64,000 bases of DNA. Source: Branchiostoma lanceolatum (Eukaryota > Chordata > Leptocardii > Amphioxiformes > Branchiostomatidae). The notes beneath the pieces were generated by a model. It saw only the letters and a program-made list of their open reading frames with translations, was not told the origin of the DNA and did no database searches. The stretch spans positions 7,304,001-7,368,000 of the forward strand of contig NC_089739.1 in assembly GCF_035083965.1 (NCBI RefSeq). The letters are read 5' to 3'. Below are positions 13,801-22,079 of the stretch, piece by piece (the first letter of the stretch is position 1; every line of letters begins with the position of its first letter). The position numbers and the translations under genes were made by a program.

Positions 13801-16800
13801 TAAAATTTACTTGCTGTGGCCTTAATATCAGAACACAGAGCAAACTACCACGTAGAATTAAAAGTTGTTTAACGCTGTCAGAGAGGATGTGGAAGTTAAC
13901 TGTGTGTCCAAGAATCCCAGAAAGCTTATTGACGTTACCTGTTGATAGTGAAGGAAGTGCACAAGTCAATCTGAACCCAGGGGTCGACTGTGCCTGTAGA
14001 GGGGGTGTGCATGCAGGACCCCGACGACCAGACAGTAGAGGTGTCACCGTCGATGACGCGGTCAGGAACCGCGGAACCATCAACTAAAGTCGAGTACGCC
14101 TTTCCTCTTTCTGCGACGTTGACACCACTGTGAATGTCGATCCCTCGTGTAGCTTGTAAATCTGCGCAGAAATATATGTTAGCAAGGCTCAAATTGGCCA
14201 GGTAACCATACCACCGGGAGCTCCCCGGTGTCTCTACGGTGCTGATAATGTTGTCCACCCGCCCCAAAGCTGGGAATGTTCACGGGGCTGGTTCAACTAG
14301 GCCGCTCCTGATAACTCGAAAGGCCGGCTGGAAAGATTGGCTGTCGGAAATAGGCTTATGCTTAGCAGAATAGGCCTGGCAAAAACCCTTAGCCATGGAG
14401 AATGGCGACCAGGCTAGGATCGAAGCCCCATTTTCTGCATACATACGAAAACTCCAGGACCTAAGATGTAAAAACCGGAAGTCCTGCTGCAGTGCCAAGG
14501 TCGGCCACTAGGAGGCCCAAAATGGACATTGACCATCGGGCTCACAACACCTACTTAATGTACCAAATATCATCACAATCCGTCGAGAAGTTCTTAAGAT
14601 ACTCCGCCGGACACGCACGCACGCACGCACACACACACACGCACATACACACACGCGCACGTACGCACGCACACACACACGCAAACAGCAAAACGCAAAA
14701 CAATAGCAACCCTTTGTGACGTACCTACGCCCCTGTAGTCTATACAAGTCGGCCCACAGTTGCAGTGTAATGGCGAGCTGCCGCACCATCCCCCCGGGGA
14801 GCAGCACCGGTTGACACCGTCCGGGTCGCACTTCGCAGGGACGCTGTAGTCCGAGGAGTAGCCCGGTCCACAACGCCAACCAGCTGTGGCCCACTTCGGT
14901 AGAGCTAGTAGGGAAATAGACATACGTATATTGATAGTTATGTTCTCCGAAAGTGGCACTGTTTATTTAAGCTATAAAACTTGAGTGCTCTCTCACTCAC
15001 TCACTCACTCACTCACTCACTCACTCACTCACTCACTCACTCACTCACTCACTCACTCACTCATTCACTCACTCACTCACTCACTCACTCACTCACTCAC
15101 TCACTCATCTCCGCCGCTTTTCAGTCTTTCACTGAGGCGGGCCGTCAAAACTTGAGTGCTCTTTCTCCCTCACTCATCTCCGCCGCTTTTCAGTCTTTCA
15201 CTGAGGCGGGCCGTCAAAACTTGAGTGCTCTCTCTCCCTCACTCATATCCGCCGCTTTTCAGTCTTTCACTCAGCTTTCACTCAAAACTTGAGTGTAGTG
15301 CCACGTCGTCCTTGTCTGTCAAGACCGACGTAATAAAAATCATAATATCAATAACTAGAGTTCCACGACCTCATACCTTCGCCAAATGATTTTAACCTTT
15401 ATGACTGACGTATTAGGAGTGTTTCTCATAAATAATAAATCCTACTAGTCTTCTCCACCCAAATAACAGAAGTTGTCCAAAGTATGAGCTTAACAAAGAA
15501 GGTTATGCTAACATTTAACATCAATTATGCAAATGAGGTCCTTATTAGCATAATTTGATTCAACGATGTTGACATTCACATAACTTCCAAATGCCACAAG
15601 TATGAAATTGCCATCATTTACCAGTATGGTATGATAGTTGTATCTCATTAATTGTGCAAATTGGGCCCACATTCACATATTTTCTATTTATCAACATTAC
15701 CCTCTTTCTCAGTTACAAATATCACATATTTAAATAGTCATATCATGGATTACAGCAAGTTTTTAAAATTGCCTTATCAATTATGCAAATTAGAATCTGT
15801 TTTGCATAATTGCCGTCTAATCGAACAAAGCTTCACGTAAGCTACCTACATACCAAAAATCATGACCATCCATCAAGCCCATCTTGAGTTATAGTATTTC
15901 GCATTGATTATGCAAATGAGGTCTTCATTTGCATAGTTGATATCTATCAATATTTCTCTCTTCCTCAATTACATATGTCACATGTTTGAGAGTCCTATCA
16001 TAGAATTTGGCTGATTTATAAACTTTCCTCATGAATTATGCAAATTAGATATTGATCGGAATAATAAGTATCTAATCATGTAAATCATCACTCAAGCTAT
16101 CCACTTACCAAAAAGCATGACCATCCATCAAGCCCTTCTTGAGTTATTCCCTTTCACAGTCTGAAGCAAAACCTGCCCCTGCAGTTCCAGAAAAAGCCGC
16201 CAGGGGACCCAAATCTATACCACTTACTCTCTGTCCAAACAGCTACCTACCACTCAAAAATCACTTCCATAGCATGTCCAGAACACGAGATATCCAAACA
16301 GGAAGTTCCGCTGCAGTACCGTAACAAGCCGCTAGGGGGCCCAAAATCTAATCAATTCCAGGTCTCATCAAGATCTACCCACCTACCAAATATCAAGACA
16401 ATCCATTCAGGCCTTCTCCAGTTATTCTGCTTCTTTACATACACACACACACACACACACACAAACGCTACCCTCTGCATAACCTTCTCAGCGAAGGTAA
16501 TAATCAAGTGCCCTACGTGGAAGATACACCAGTGTGCAGGTCCACTTGTATTCAAACCCGCTGGAAACCAAGATCTCTTCTGGGTCGTAGGAAGAGTCAG
16601 CTTTCAGCAGGAGGTCGCCGGAAGCCTCGACTGTGCGCAGAGCGCTGCCCATGCTGTACACGACGGGCAGCTTGGCGAGCTCGATCCACGTTTGGACGGC
16701 GGAGACGGAGACATGGCCACTGCCTGGCACGGTCATGATGGCTTGCAGCTGACAATACAGTCATATCACAACCATGTGTAAGTTATGAGTAAAATAGTCG

Positions 16801-19800
16801 TCCTCTAATGAGGTGAAGGTGGTGCACACACACATTCACAAGACACACACACACGCGTGCGCCCGCAAACACATACACACGATACATACACACGTACACA
16901 TACATACATACATACATACACACAAGACACATACACTCAGACACATGCATACACGCTCATACATACAGACACACATACAGGCACACACACACGGCACACA
17001 CACGCACACACATGCATACATACACATACATACATACATACATACAAGACACATACACACAACACAAGAAATACAGACATACTGCGCTTCGTTGAAAAAT
17101 ATACCTGTATCATATATATTCCGAGAGGCAACGTTTTTGGTGGGATGAATAGATGAATGCTGTTTGTAGTGATGCTGCTGAGTAGAAGCTCATCCATTGT
17201 TCGGTCCGGATTTTCCTCGTCATAACCTCTTGCTGACCAGACCACCTGCACCTAAAGGAACGGTCATTACAATATCACTAATGTTATTATGTTTACCTTC
17301 ACGGAAGGGAAACATAATGGTTTTGCTCGTTTCTTCTTCTTCTTCTAGTTCTTCTAGTTCCAAATAAATCAGGTCAATGACCTGAACTAGACGCCTGTCA
17401 CCATGGTTACCAGTAACGTAAAAGTAGCAGACGCCCTGTGGTGTTCGATTGCATGATGTAGCAAGTGGCAGGACAGATGAAGGGGCTGGTCACCATGAGA
17501 GATAGAGATGCGCACTGACAAGCCAACTAAACAAAGTTGTGATAAAGAAATCTATGTACAAAAAAGTTATTGGGGAGTTGATTTTGCGGTAGGGAGAAAA
17601 TATTGCTCGCGATTGAAACAATGGGCTAAACGGACAGAATACAGAACAATCGCGATAGTTTTAAGTTGTCGGTGAAGAGTTCACCGTGAAAACTGCGAAC
17701 ATTGAACCACCGCGAAAGTTTTAAAATTTACGGTACTTCATCATCTATTCGTGTCTTACCTCATAATCCTCTCCACACTCAAACAACAGGTCACCGTGGA
17801 GGGTCAAGTTACCGGTACGATGCACGGGCAGGGGGTTGTCAAGACTGGAGAAGAAACAAACAAACAAATAGAATCAGATGAAACTAGAAGAGACAAAACA
17901 AGATGAACATAATGTTTCCATTTTTCATCTTTAAAAATGTGTATGTCACTATCTAATACTGAATTGAAACGTTGAATTATAAGAATTGGAAATTCATTTT
18001 AAGCAACACACTCATGATTTATATTTGCATTGATACATAGACAGATAGATAGATTGAAAGACAGATAGATAGGTAGACATAGATAGGTAGATTGAAAGAT
18101 AGATAGGTAGATCTAGATAGATACATAGATGGATCGTGATTGATTGATTGATTGATTGATTGGTTGGTTGGTTGGTTGGATGATTTCTTGATTGATTGAT
18201 TGATTGACAAACTACATTTATTGATAAACGAAAACATACCTTCGAGGTCCTTCGTGAATGTCAGCGGTGACATAACAGCTCTGGCCGCCAGGAGGCGCTA
18301 CTGCTACTGCAGTGTCACTGATGATGCAGCCCGTGTTGAAGGTGGGACAAGACAACCCCTCAGAACCACCTGTGTTCTCTATAGTACACGGAGAATTCTT
18401 CATGTTATAAAGATTTTCGTTAACACGACACGTTTGTTGTTCTGATAAGATGTTTTCAAAGTAATAATTGTGATTTTAAAGTAAACCGATGATACGATTT
18501 CGATCGATCCTTGCTTTTTACTTTGCTTCGTCTTCAACAACTTAACTTAATGATTACTTCCATTCACGTGAATGTTTCAAACCATACAAAACAAGCCGCT
18601 AGGCGGCCAAAAATCTAACCATTCCCAGGTCTCATCAAGACCTACCCCCATACTAAATATCAAGACAATCCATCCAGGCCTTCTTGAGTTATGCTGGTCT
18701 TCTACATACATACATACATACATACATACATACATACATACATACACACATACATACATATAAACCGAAAATGTAACTTTCTTGGCGAAGGTAAAATCAT
18801 CTCTTTCTATATTAGGACGAATGTTGACAGACATGTACCTATTCCGTAGAGGGACACCTCTGCAAGAATCGGCCTTGTTCCATCTTTTGTGTCCACTTTG
18901 AGCCTGAGGTACCGGCCGACACAGTGGAGTTCGAACTGTTGTGGGTTGGTGGCGCCAGGTACCACCGCGTCCGAGCTTAGGGCCTCCTCCCAAGTATATG
19001 GCCAGAGGGGAGAGCTTCAATTGGGTAATGCAAGACTTGGTCAGACAAGCACTAGGAGTCGCTTTAAGAGTTTTTGAATATAAGTAAGTAAGCGCCTATC
19101 AAAACATACACATTTATAAGGACAAGCCATGACTACAAACGTAATGCAATAATCAACATGTCGGACGCCAAATTACGTCACAGTCACGTGACTGCAAACA
19201 CACTATAATCCATCAACATGGGGACGCTTAATTACGTCACAGTCACGTGACTGCAAACATATTCCAATACACAACATGGTGGACGCTTAATTACATCACA
19301 GCCACGTGATAGCAAACATATCACAATACACCGACATGACGGACATTACATTACGCCATAGGCCGTGATAGAAAACATGCTATAATCCATCAACATGGCA
19401 GACACTATACTACGTCACAGTCACGTGACTGCAAACGTACCTTAATCCACCAACATGGCGGATGCTAATTTTCGTCACGTGACTATGATAACGACAACAG
19501 CTACCTTTCCAAAATGACGTTGGTGACGTCATGGACGAGATCCCCCGCATTGGTGACGGAGAGCCGGTGGATCGTGTAGCTGGTCTGGAGGTCCAGGATG
19601 ACCCAGTGTTGGTACCCGTCGGGCTGATACAGGGGTTCCCACGCTGTAGAGGCGTCGCCATCGAACGCGCTGCTGGCGTAGTCCACGGTGTAGTAACAGT
19701 ACCAGTACCAGTCCCAGCCCGAACAGGACGTCCCACTGCTTTCGTCCAGAACCCAGGAGCTCGGGATGGCCAACCACTGAGACGCTGGTGCGAGAAAAAT

Positions 19801-21475
19801 AAATGATAATCTAATAGTATATTCAAAAAAATATACTCTTATTCCACTAGGGCTCGTTGCGACCGCGCTGCAACTGCCCTGCGACCTGAAATTTGACAGA
19901 GAGCTTAACGAATTTCATAAATAAAAAGACTAATCTTTTTACGCTTTGTGTGTGTTGCTGTCTTTTTAGTCAAACTTTTACATTTTGCATGATATGCAAA
20001 CTATAAAGTCAAGGGCTAGACATGTACAATGTAGGTCACAGCGAAGTCGCAGCGCGATCACCGTCTAGTGGAATGGGGGCCTAAGAAAACAAGGCAAGTA
20101 GAAATGGTAGGCCCTCCCCCCTTATTCACACTCATTACCTACAAATACAATAAATACATTGCTCCTCTCTTGCGTAAAATCGTGTATCGGAGTGTTGCAG
20201 TTGCCTAGAACTACGTGCGATTGTCACTGTAGGTTATCAGCATAATGGCCTATTGGTTCACGAATAGACGGACATTAGTAGAATACATCATCAGTAGCAA
20301 AGCAGTAGTCAGAAAGGACTTAGTTTGGGATATAAAGGATCTCCCTGAAGGCGCTACAAATAAAATGAACTCACTGTTCCTTTCTTTACTTCATGTGTAA
20401 AATCGTTATTCAAAATACTCAGCGGACTGATATGAACATTTCTTAATACAGCTACGTGCGGTTGCCACTGTAGGTCGATTGTTTTCTGAACCGAAAGAGG
20501 GGACAAGGCCCCGTGACCGACCTGAACTGCGCTTGAAGGACATTTTGAAACATCGCCTTGGCCTGACGGGTACTGTGAATGCATTTAAGTTTGCGGCAAA
20601 AAATGCTCGCAGTGGTTTTAAGTTCGCGACGAAGTGCTTACCGCGAAAAACGCGAATATAAAACCACCGCGAACATTTCTGCATTTACAGTATGAGGCAT
20701 CAGCAGCTGGAGTGGCGAACGATAGGCAGGGTGGTTGGCAGAGTGGTTGGGAAGGGCGTCGAGGATATACACAAGGGCGCCGAGCTCGAGGCTGTGCACA
20801 GAGACTAGGAAGGCCTGGAGAACGAACGCGCATGCCCACGACGCGCCGCCAATGCTGCCAAGCAGGCCACCAAATTAGATGCCTGGACATAAACTATATT
20901 TGGACGTTAATTGTATAATTGTACACGTACCTGAAATTGAATTTGTACCTGATTTGTATATTGCCGTACTAGTATATTGCGTAGTAAGTCCTATCTTCTA
21001 GACTGACTGATAGAGAAAATGGACAAGTACTAAGTAGTGTGAATGTAGTAGTTTCTATTCCTATATCCTAATAAGGCCTATCAAGGATAGAATTAACTAT
21101 AGAAGAAAAACAACAACGTTCCAATGGTGCCAATGCCGGTGTGACAGGTAGCATAGTATGATTTAGGAAGTAACTAACTGACTCACCCTTGCATTGCCTG
21201 AAGTCCCCGTCCGGTGAGCATGCGCAGACCGTGCACGTCTCCCCGCTGCCCAGGAGTCCGTTCTTACAGGAGCACACCTCTCCTACAGGCGGCTTGCAGG
21301 GCGAGCAGTCCGCGTAGTAAACTGTCACTGCGGCTAGGCAGAACGCTGTCATGGAGAAGGCAATGACGAACAAGGCGATCAGAGATGGCAGACTTCACTC
21401 TCTTACCCATACTGATTTGAAGCCTTTTAGACAAATCCTCACACACATACAGACACACACACGCGCGCGCGCGCG

Positions 21476-21520
<45 letters not shown>

Positions 21521-21539
21521 ACATAGACACACAAACACG

Positions 21540-21575
<36 letters not shown>

Positions 21576-21955
21576 TACAAGCACAGACACCGACGCACAC
21601 ACACTGTGACACATACACACACACACAAACAAACACACGCAGACACACACTATCACACACACACACAAACACGCACGCACGCACACACACACACACATTA
21701 TCACACACACACACACCTCGTAAAGTGACGTGTAAAATTTCCCACATAACAACATTAGAGCGCTCGTGACAAGATGTCAACGATAGCGCATGTCATAAAA
21801 ATTAATTTCCAGGAAAAACCGATATGATATTTCACTACAAGTTGCGATATGTGCAATATGACAAGAGATGTGCTGTAATCTGTTGTATGGTAAAGGTCAA
21901 TTAAAAGCGCATTAAAATTCCGCTTACCTGCTGCGAGCTTAATGAAAGCCTCCAT
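307..21955 (-). CDS. Polycystin-1-like protein (REJ/GAIN/PLAT), 3' part missing
   Basis: This is a large multi-exon gene whose 5' end is inside the window and whose 3' end lies beyond position 1. Exons in transcript order: 21928-21955, 21187-21345, 19505-19784, 18839-19014, 18240-18369, 17760-17844, 17105-17251, 16517-16748, 14725-14904, 13939-14161, 13078-13206, 12525-12658, 11740-11938, 11189-11381, 10442-10604, 9782-9927, 9257-9364, 8690-8866, 8026-8151, 7456-7570, 7134-7219, 6815-6934, 6204-6353, 5421-5633, 4721-5009, 4173-4300, 3506-3724, 3208-3315, 2133-2311, 903-1010, 307-520. Phases agree at every junction except 2133/1010, where direct joining gives a stop, so one PLAT exon of about 60 bases is unfound. 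About 1,650 residues are covered. Family knowledge: polycystin-1 proteins are large surface receptors cleaved at GPS, with PLAT after TM1. Softest donors: 16517 and 10442. A family assignment beyond PKD1-like is not possible here. Confidence 0.85.
903..3724 (-). other. GPS second half, TM1 and PLAT domain exons
   Basis: Exon 3506-3724 completes GPS and encodes the first membrane helix ([20 protein letters not shown]), followed by basic residues. Exons 3208-3315, 2133-2311 and 903-1010 encode [23 protein letters not shown], the [20 protein letters not shown] core, then [13 protein letters not shown]. The expected strand linking 'SPGW' to 'WLSV' (about 20 residues) is missing, and direct splicing creates TGA. 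I searched 1,011-2,132 by eye and found no convincing exon. Confidence 0.8.
2872..2907 (+). repeat. (GGGT)n and GGCGGGC low-complexity stretch
   Basis: Short G-rich array in a polycystin-gene intron, capable of G-quadruplex formation on the plus strand. Confidence 0.6.
5056..5167. mobile_element. Inverted-repeat element, family A copy 1
   Basis: It shares CTCCAAGCAGATCC, the 'AAATGGATATTGTTTCGGCC' core and CGCCA-CGTAG with 40,807-40,938. The right end folds on itself. This copy looks truncated at the left. Confidence 0.5.
5935..6155 (-). mobile_element. tRNA-derived SINE candidate
   Basis: Read on the minus strand, the element has a tRNA-like head: TAGCCCAGTGATTCACCC (A-box-like, 6129-6146) and AATTCGATCCC (B-box-like, about 6095-6105). 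A body running to about 5941 follows. The same body without the head occurs at 60,101-60,225. It lies in an intron of the polycystin-like gene. Confidence 0.55.
7800..7922. mobile_element. Foldback (inverted-repeat) element
   Basis: Two arms of roughly 45 bases, starting CTTAGCCTTGAATCCAGCC and ending as its imperfect reverse complement, flank a short (GTA)n-containing loop. It is a nearly perfect hairpin in a polycystin-gene intron and resembles a small MITE. Confidence 0.6.
8378..8605. mobile_element. MITE-like element with terminal inverted repeats and TSD
   Basis: Termini GTTAGCCTCTACCAGGC (8378-8394) and its reverse complement (8589-8605) are perfect over 17 bases. TAACT flanks both sides (8373-8377 and 8606-8610), which looks like a 5-base target duplication. 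It has no coding capacity. Confidence 0.6.
8690..11938 (-). other. REJ region, central exons
   Basis: Exons 11740-11938, 11189-11381, 10442-10604, 9782-9927, 9257-9364 and 8690-8866 encode beta-sandwich-rich extracellular sequence consistent with the REJ region. It includes a 'F-V-PPPEARP' junction, typical of the boundary between REJ sub-modules, and repeated hydrophobic/hydroxyl strands. Sequence similarity is weak outside these motifs, as is usual for REJ. The GTGTCT donor at 10442 is poor, so a small exon could be missing after it. Confidence 0.6.
10615..10803 (+). repeat. (AAAT)/(GAAT)/(GATA) microsatellite
   Basis: Compound tetranucleotide array shifting from AAAT-type to GAAT-type to GATA-type units, in an intron of the polycystin-like gene. 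Confidence 0.85.
12288..12515 (+). repeat. Dispersed microsatellite-bearing repeat, copy 1
   Basis: Shared order: 'GCCGCTAGGGGGCCCAAAATC', 'AGGTCTCATCAAGA', 'ACCAAATATCAAGACAATCC', 'TTCAGGCCTTCTTGAGTT', a CA-type microsatellite, then 'AAACATAACCTTCTTGGCGAA'. Related copies are at 14,495-14,700, 16,300-16,502 and 18,590-18,795, all in introns of one gene. Confidence 0.65.
12525..14161 (-). other. Fucolectin-type F5/8C domain exons
   Basis: Exons 13939-14161, 13078-13206 and 12525-12658 encode one fucolectin (FTP) domain. The start has the 'NVAERGKAY', 'VIDGD', 'SCMHT' and 'DPWVQIDL' elements. The middle exon carries [13 protein letters not shown]. The last exon carries [10 protein letters not shown] and an ILHICE-type strand. 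Phases are 2-2 at both internal junctions. The family binds fucose with Ca2+. The His and Arg of the sugar site appear retained, but I cannot verify geometry. Confidence 0.8.
13318..13560 (+). repeat. Tandem duplication, period about 140 bases
   Basis: Two copies of 'AAGGTGTTT(T/C)AT(T/C)GCATATGAAT', 'CCCAGTGTAGTT', 'GATGGTA', 'AAGCT(G/C)TTTTCTGCATTTG' begin at about 13,318 and 13,459, in an intron. Confidence 0.7.
14495..14700 (+). repeat. Dispersed microsatellite-bearing repeat, copy 2
   Basis: Diverged left part ('GGCCACTAGGAGGCCCAAAAT', 'ACCAAATATCATCACAATCC') and an (ACGC)/(AC) array at 14,612-14,685. The right-hand CTTGGCGAAGGTAA end is lost. Confidence 0.45.
14725..14904 (-). other. 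Chitin-binding type-1-like Cys-rich domain exon
   Basis: A single exon with an AG acceptor at 14905 and a GTACGT donor encodes about 60 residues. The pattern is RCGP..., a central [11 protein letters not shown] and a closing [13 protein letters not shown]. The CCS-G-CG core resembles hevein-like (chitin-binding type 1) domains. It joins in phase to the following fucolectin exon. The name is based on pattern alone. It interrupts the REJ sequence, which is discussed in the findings. Confidence 0.6.
14980..15300 (+). repeat. (ACTC)n microsatellite followed by a ~67-base minisatellite
   Basis: An (ACTC)n array covers about 14,990-15,108. Three units follow, carrying 'TCCGCCGCTTTTCAGTCTTTCACTGAGGCGGGCCGTCAAAACTTGAGTG' (split: TCCGCCGCTTTTCAGTC and ACTTGAGTGCTC). 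The unit start also precedes the microsatellite at 14,978. Confidence 0.75.
15500..16140 (+). repeat. Degenerate ATGCAAAT-containing repeats
   Basis: Imperfect copies of a block with 'TTATGCAAAT(G/T)AGG', 'CTCAGTTACAAATATCACAT' and 'GACCATCCATCAAGCCC', spaced about 120-250 bases. ATGCAAAT itself occurs four times. No exon is seen here. Confidence 0.55.
16300..16502 (+). repeat. Dispersed microsatellite-bearing repeat, copy 3
   Basis: Well preserved copy with an (AC)n centre at 16439-16462. Its 3' end (CTCAGCGAAGGTAAT) stops within about 15 bases of the exon at 16517, so the element may influence that exon's splice donor. Confidence 0.6.
16830..17080 (+). repeat. (AC)/(ACAT) compound microsatellite
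   Basis: Low-complexity CA-rich stretch with ACAT blocks; all six long frames across it are spurious. It ends about 25 bases from the exon at 17105. Confidence 0.85.
17620..17735. mobile_element. Palindromic 'CCGCGAA' element, copy 1
   Basis: Degenerate copy of a dispersed element built from inverted GTTCGCGGT / ACCGCGAAC units. It lies in the intron between two PKD-region exons. Confidence 0.45.
18030..18220 (+). repeat. (GATA)/(GATT) microsatellite
   Basis: Compound GATA, GATT and GGTT tetranucleotide array ending about 20 bases from the exon at 18240. Confidence 0.8.
18590..18795 (+). repeat. Dispersed microsatellite-bearing repeat, copy 4
   Basis: It has the same flanks as the other copies, but the internal microsatellite is (ACAT)n at about 18,703-18,764. 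The variable centre shows the array evolves inside a fixed element. Confidence 0.6.
18839..19784 (-). other. Discoidin (F5/8 type C) domain exons
   Basis: Two exons (19505-19784 and 18839-19014) join in phase 2 and encode one discoidin-like domain. The first half has the typical 'A.DGD..TAW' start followed by [15 protein letters not shown]. The second half ends with the 'RYLRLKV' strand characteristic of the domain's C-terminal part. The family binds carbohydrate or phospholipid on cell surfaces. A six-copy 60-base minisatellite (19,140-19,490) lies directly beside the 3' end of the first exon, in the intron that splits the domain. Confidence 0.75.
19140..19490 (+). repeat. 60-base minisatellite with CACGTG and ACGTCA in most units
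   Basis: Six units of about 60 bases, each 'CAACATGGCGGACGCT', 'TACGTCACAGTCACGTGACTGCAAACAT'. Four of the six units keep CACGTG intact. It lies in the intron splitting the discoidin domain, ending 15 bases before the exon. Confidence 0.8.
20570..20698. mobile_element. Palindromic 'CCGCGAA' element, copy 2
   Basis: It begins near ACTGTGAATGCATTTAAG and ends with GCATTTACAGTA, with inverted GCGGTGGTTTTA / TAAAACCACCGCG segments between. It is the best defined short copy and lies in a polycystin-gene intron. Confidence 0.6.
21187..21955 (-). other. Signal peptide and N-terminal Cys-rich exons of the polycystin-like gene
   Basis: The first coding exon (21928-21955, 28 bases, ATG at 21953-21955) ends in a clean GTAAGC donor. 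It joins the acceptor at 21345 in phase 1. The joined sequence begins [20 protein letters not shown], a good signal peptide, followed by a compact CxxC-rich segment with about ten cysteines. Placing the acceptor inside the exon at 21345 matters: earlier acceptors give in-frame stops. The long AC microsatellite at 21,437-21,716 sits in this intron. No specific family is recognised for the Cys-rich segment. Confidence 0.7.
21437..21716 (+). repeat. Long (AC)n-rich microsatellite
   Basis: About 280 bases of CA-rich sequence with GC and AT interruptions in the first intron of the polycystin-like gene. Confidence 0.9.
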
Positions 21956-22079
21956 ACTGTTCTTCTAACTCGTGAAGACTGAAATATCAACTGGTATCAA
22001 GGCTTGACGATGTTCATTGTACCAAACGTAAGATGCAATTTTGCTGAATTGTTAATGGCAGTTATGACGCATATGTATA

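Larger units (their letters stand above)
16517..18369 (-). other. PKD-like segment and start of REJ domain
   Basis: Exons 18240-18369, 17760-17844, 17105-17251 and 16517-16748 encode a Cys-containing linker, a PKD/beta-sandwich-like stretch and the start of a REJ (receptor for egg jelly) module. The last exon has the hallmark order 'Y-GS-RTV', then [13 protein letters not shown], then 'YKWTC', close to the REJ consensus. The donor of the last exon is uncertain. GTAGGG at 16511-16516 restores phase 1 with the next exon, while a GTGTAT donor about ten bases upstream would not. Family knowledge: REJ modules lie between the PKD repeats and GAIN in polycystin-1. Confidence 0.65.

Noticed and set aside
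14978-15292. Plus-strand Ser/Leu/Thr/His repeat frame of 103 codons
   Set aside because: Translation of (ACTC)n and the following minisatellite, with no family match.
21264-21780. Open frames of 113-163 codons across the AC-rich stretch, both strands
   Set aside because: They are Cys/Val or Thr/His alternations produced by the (AC)n microsatellite and match no protein family.
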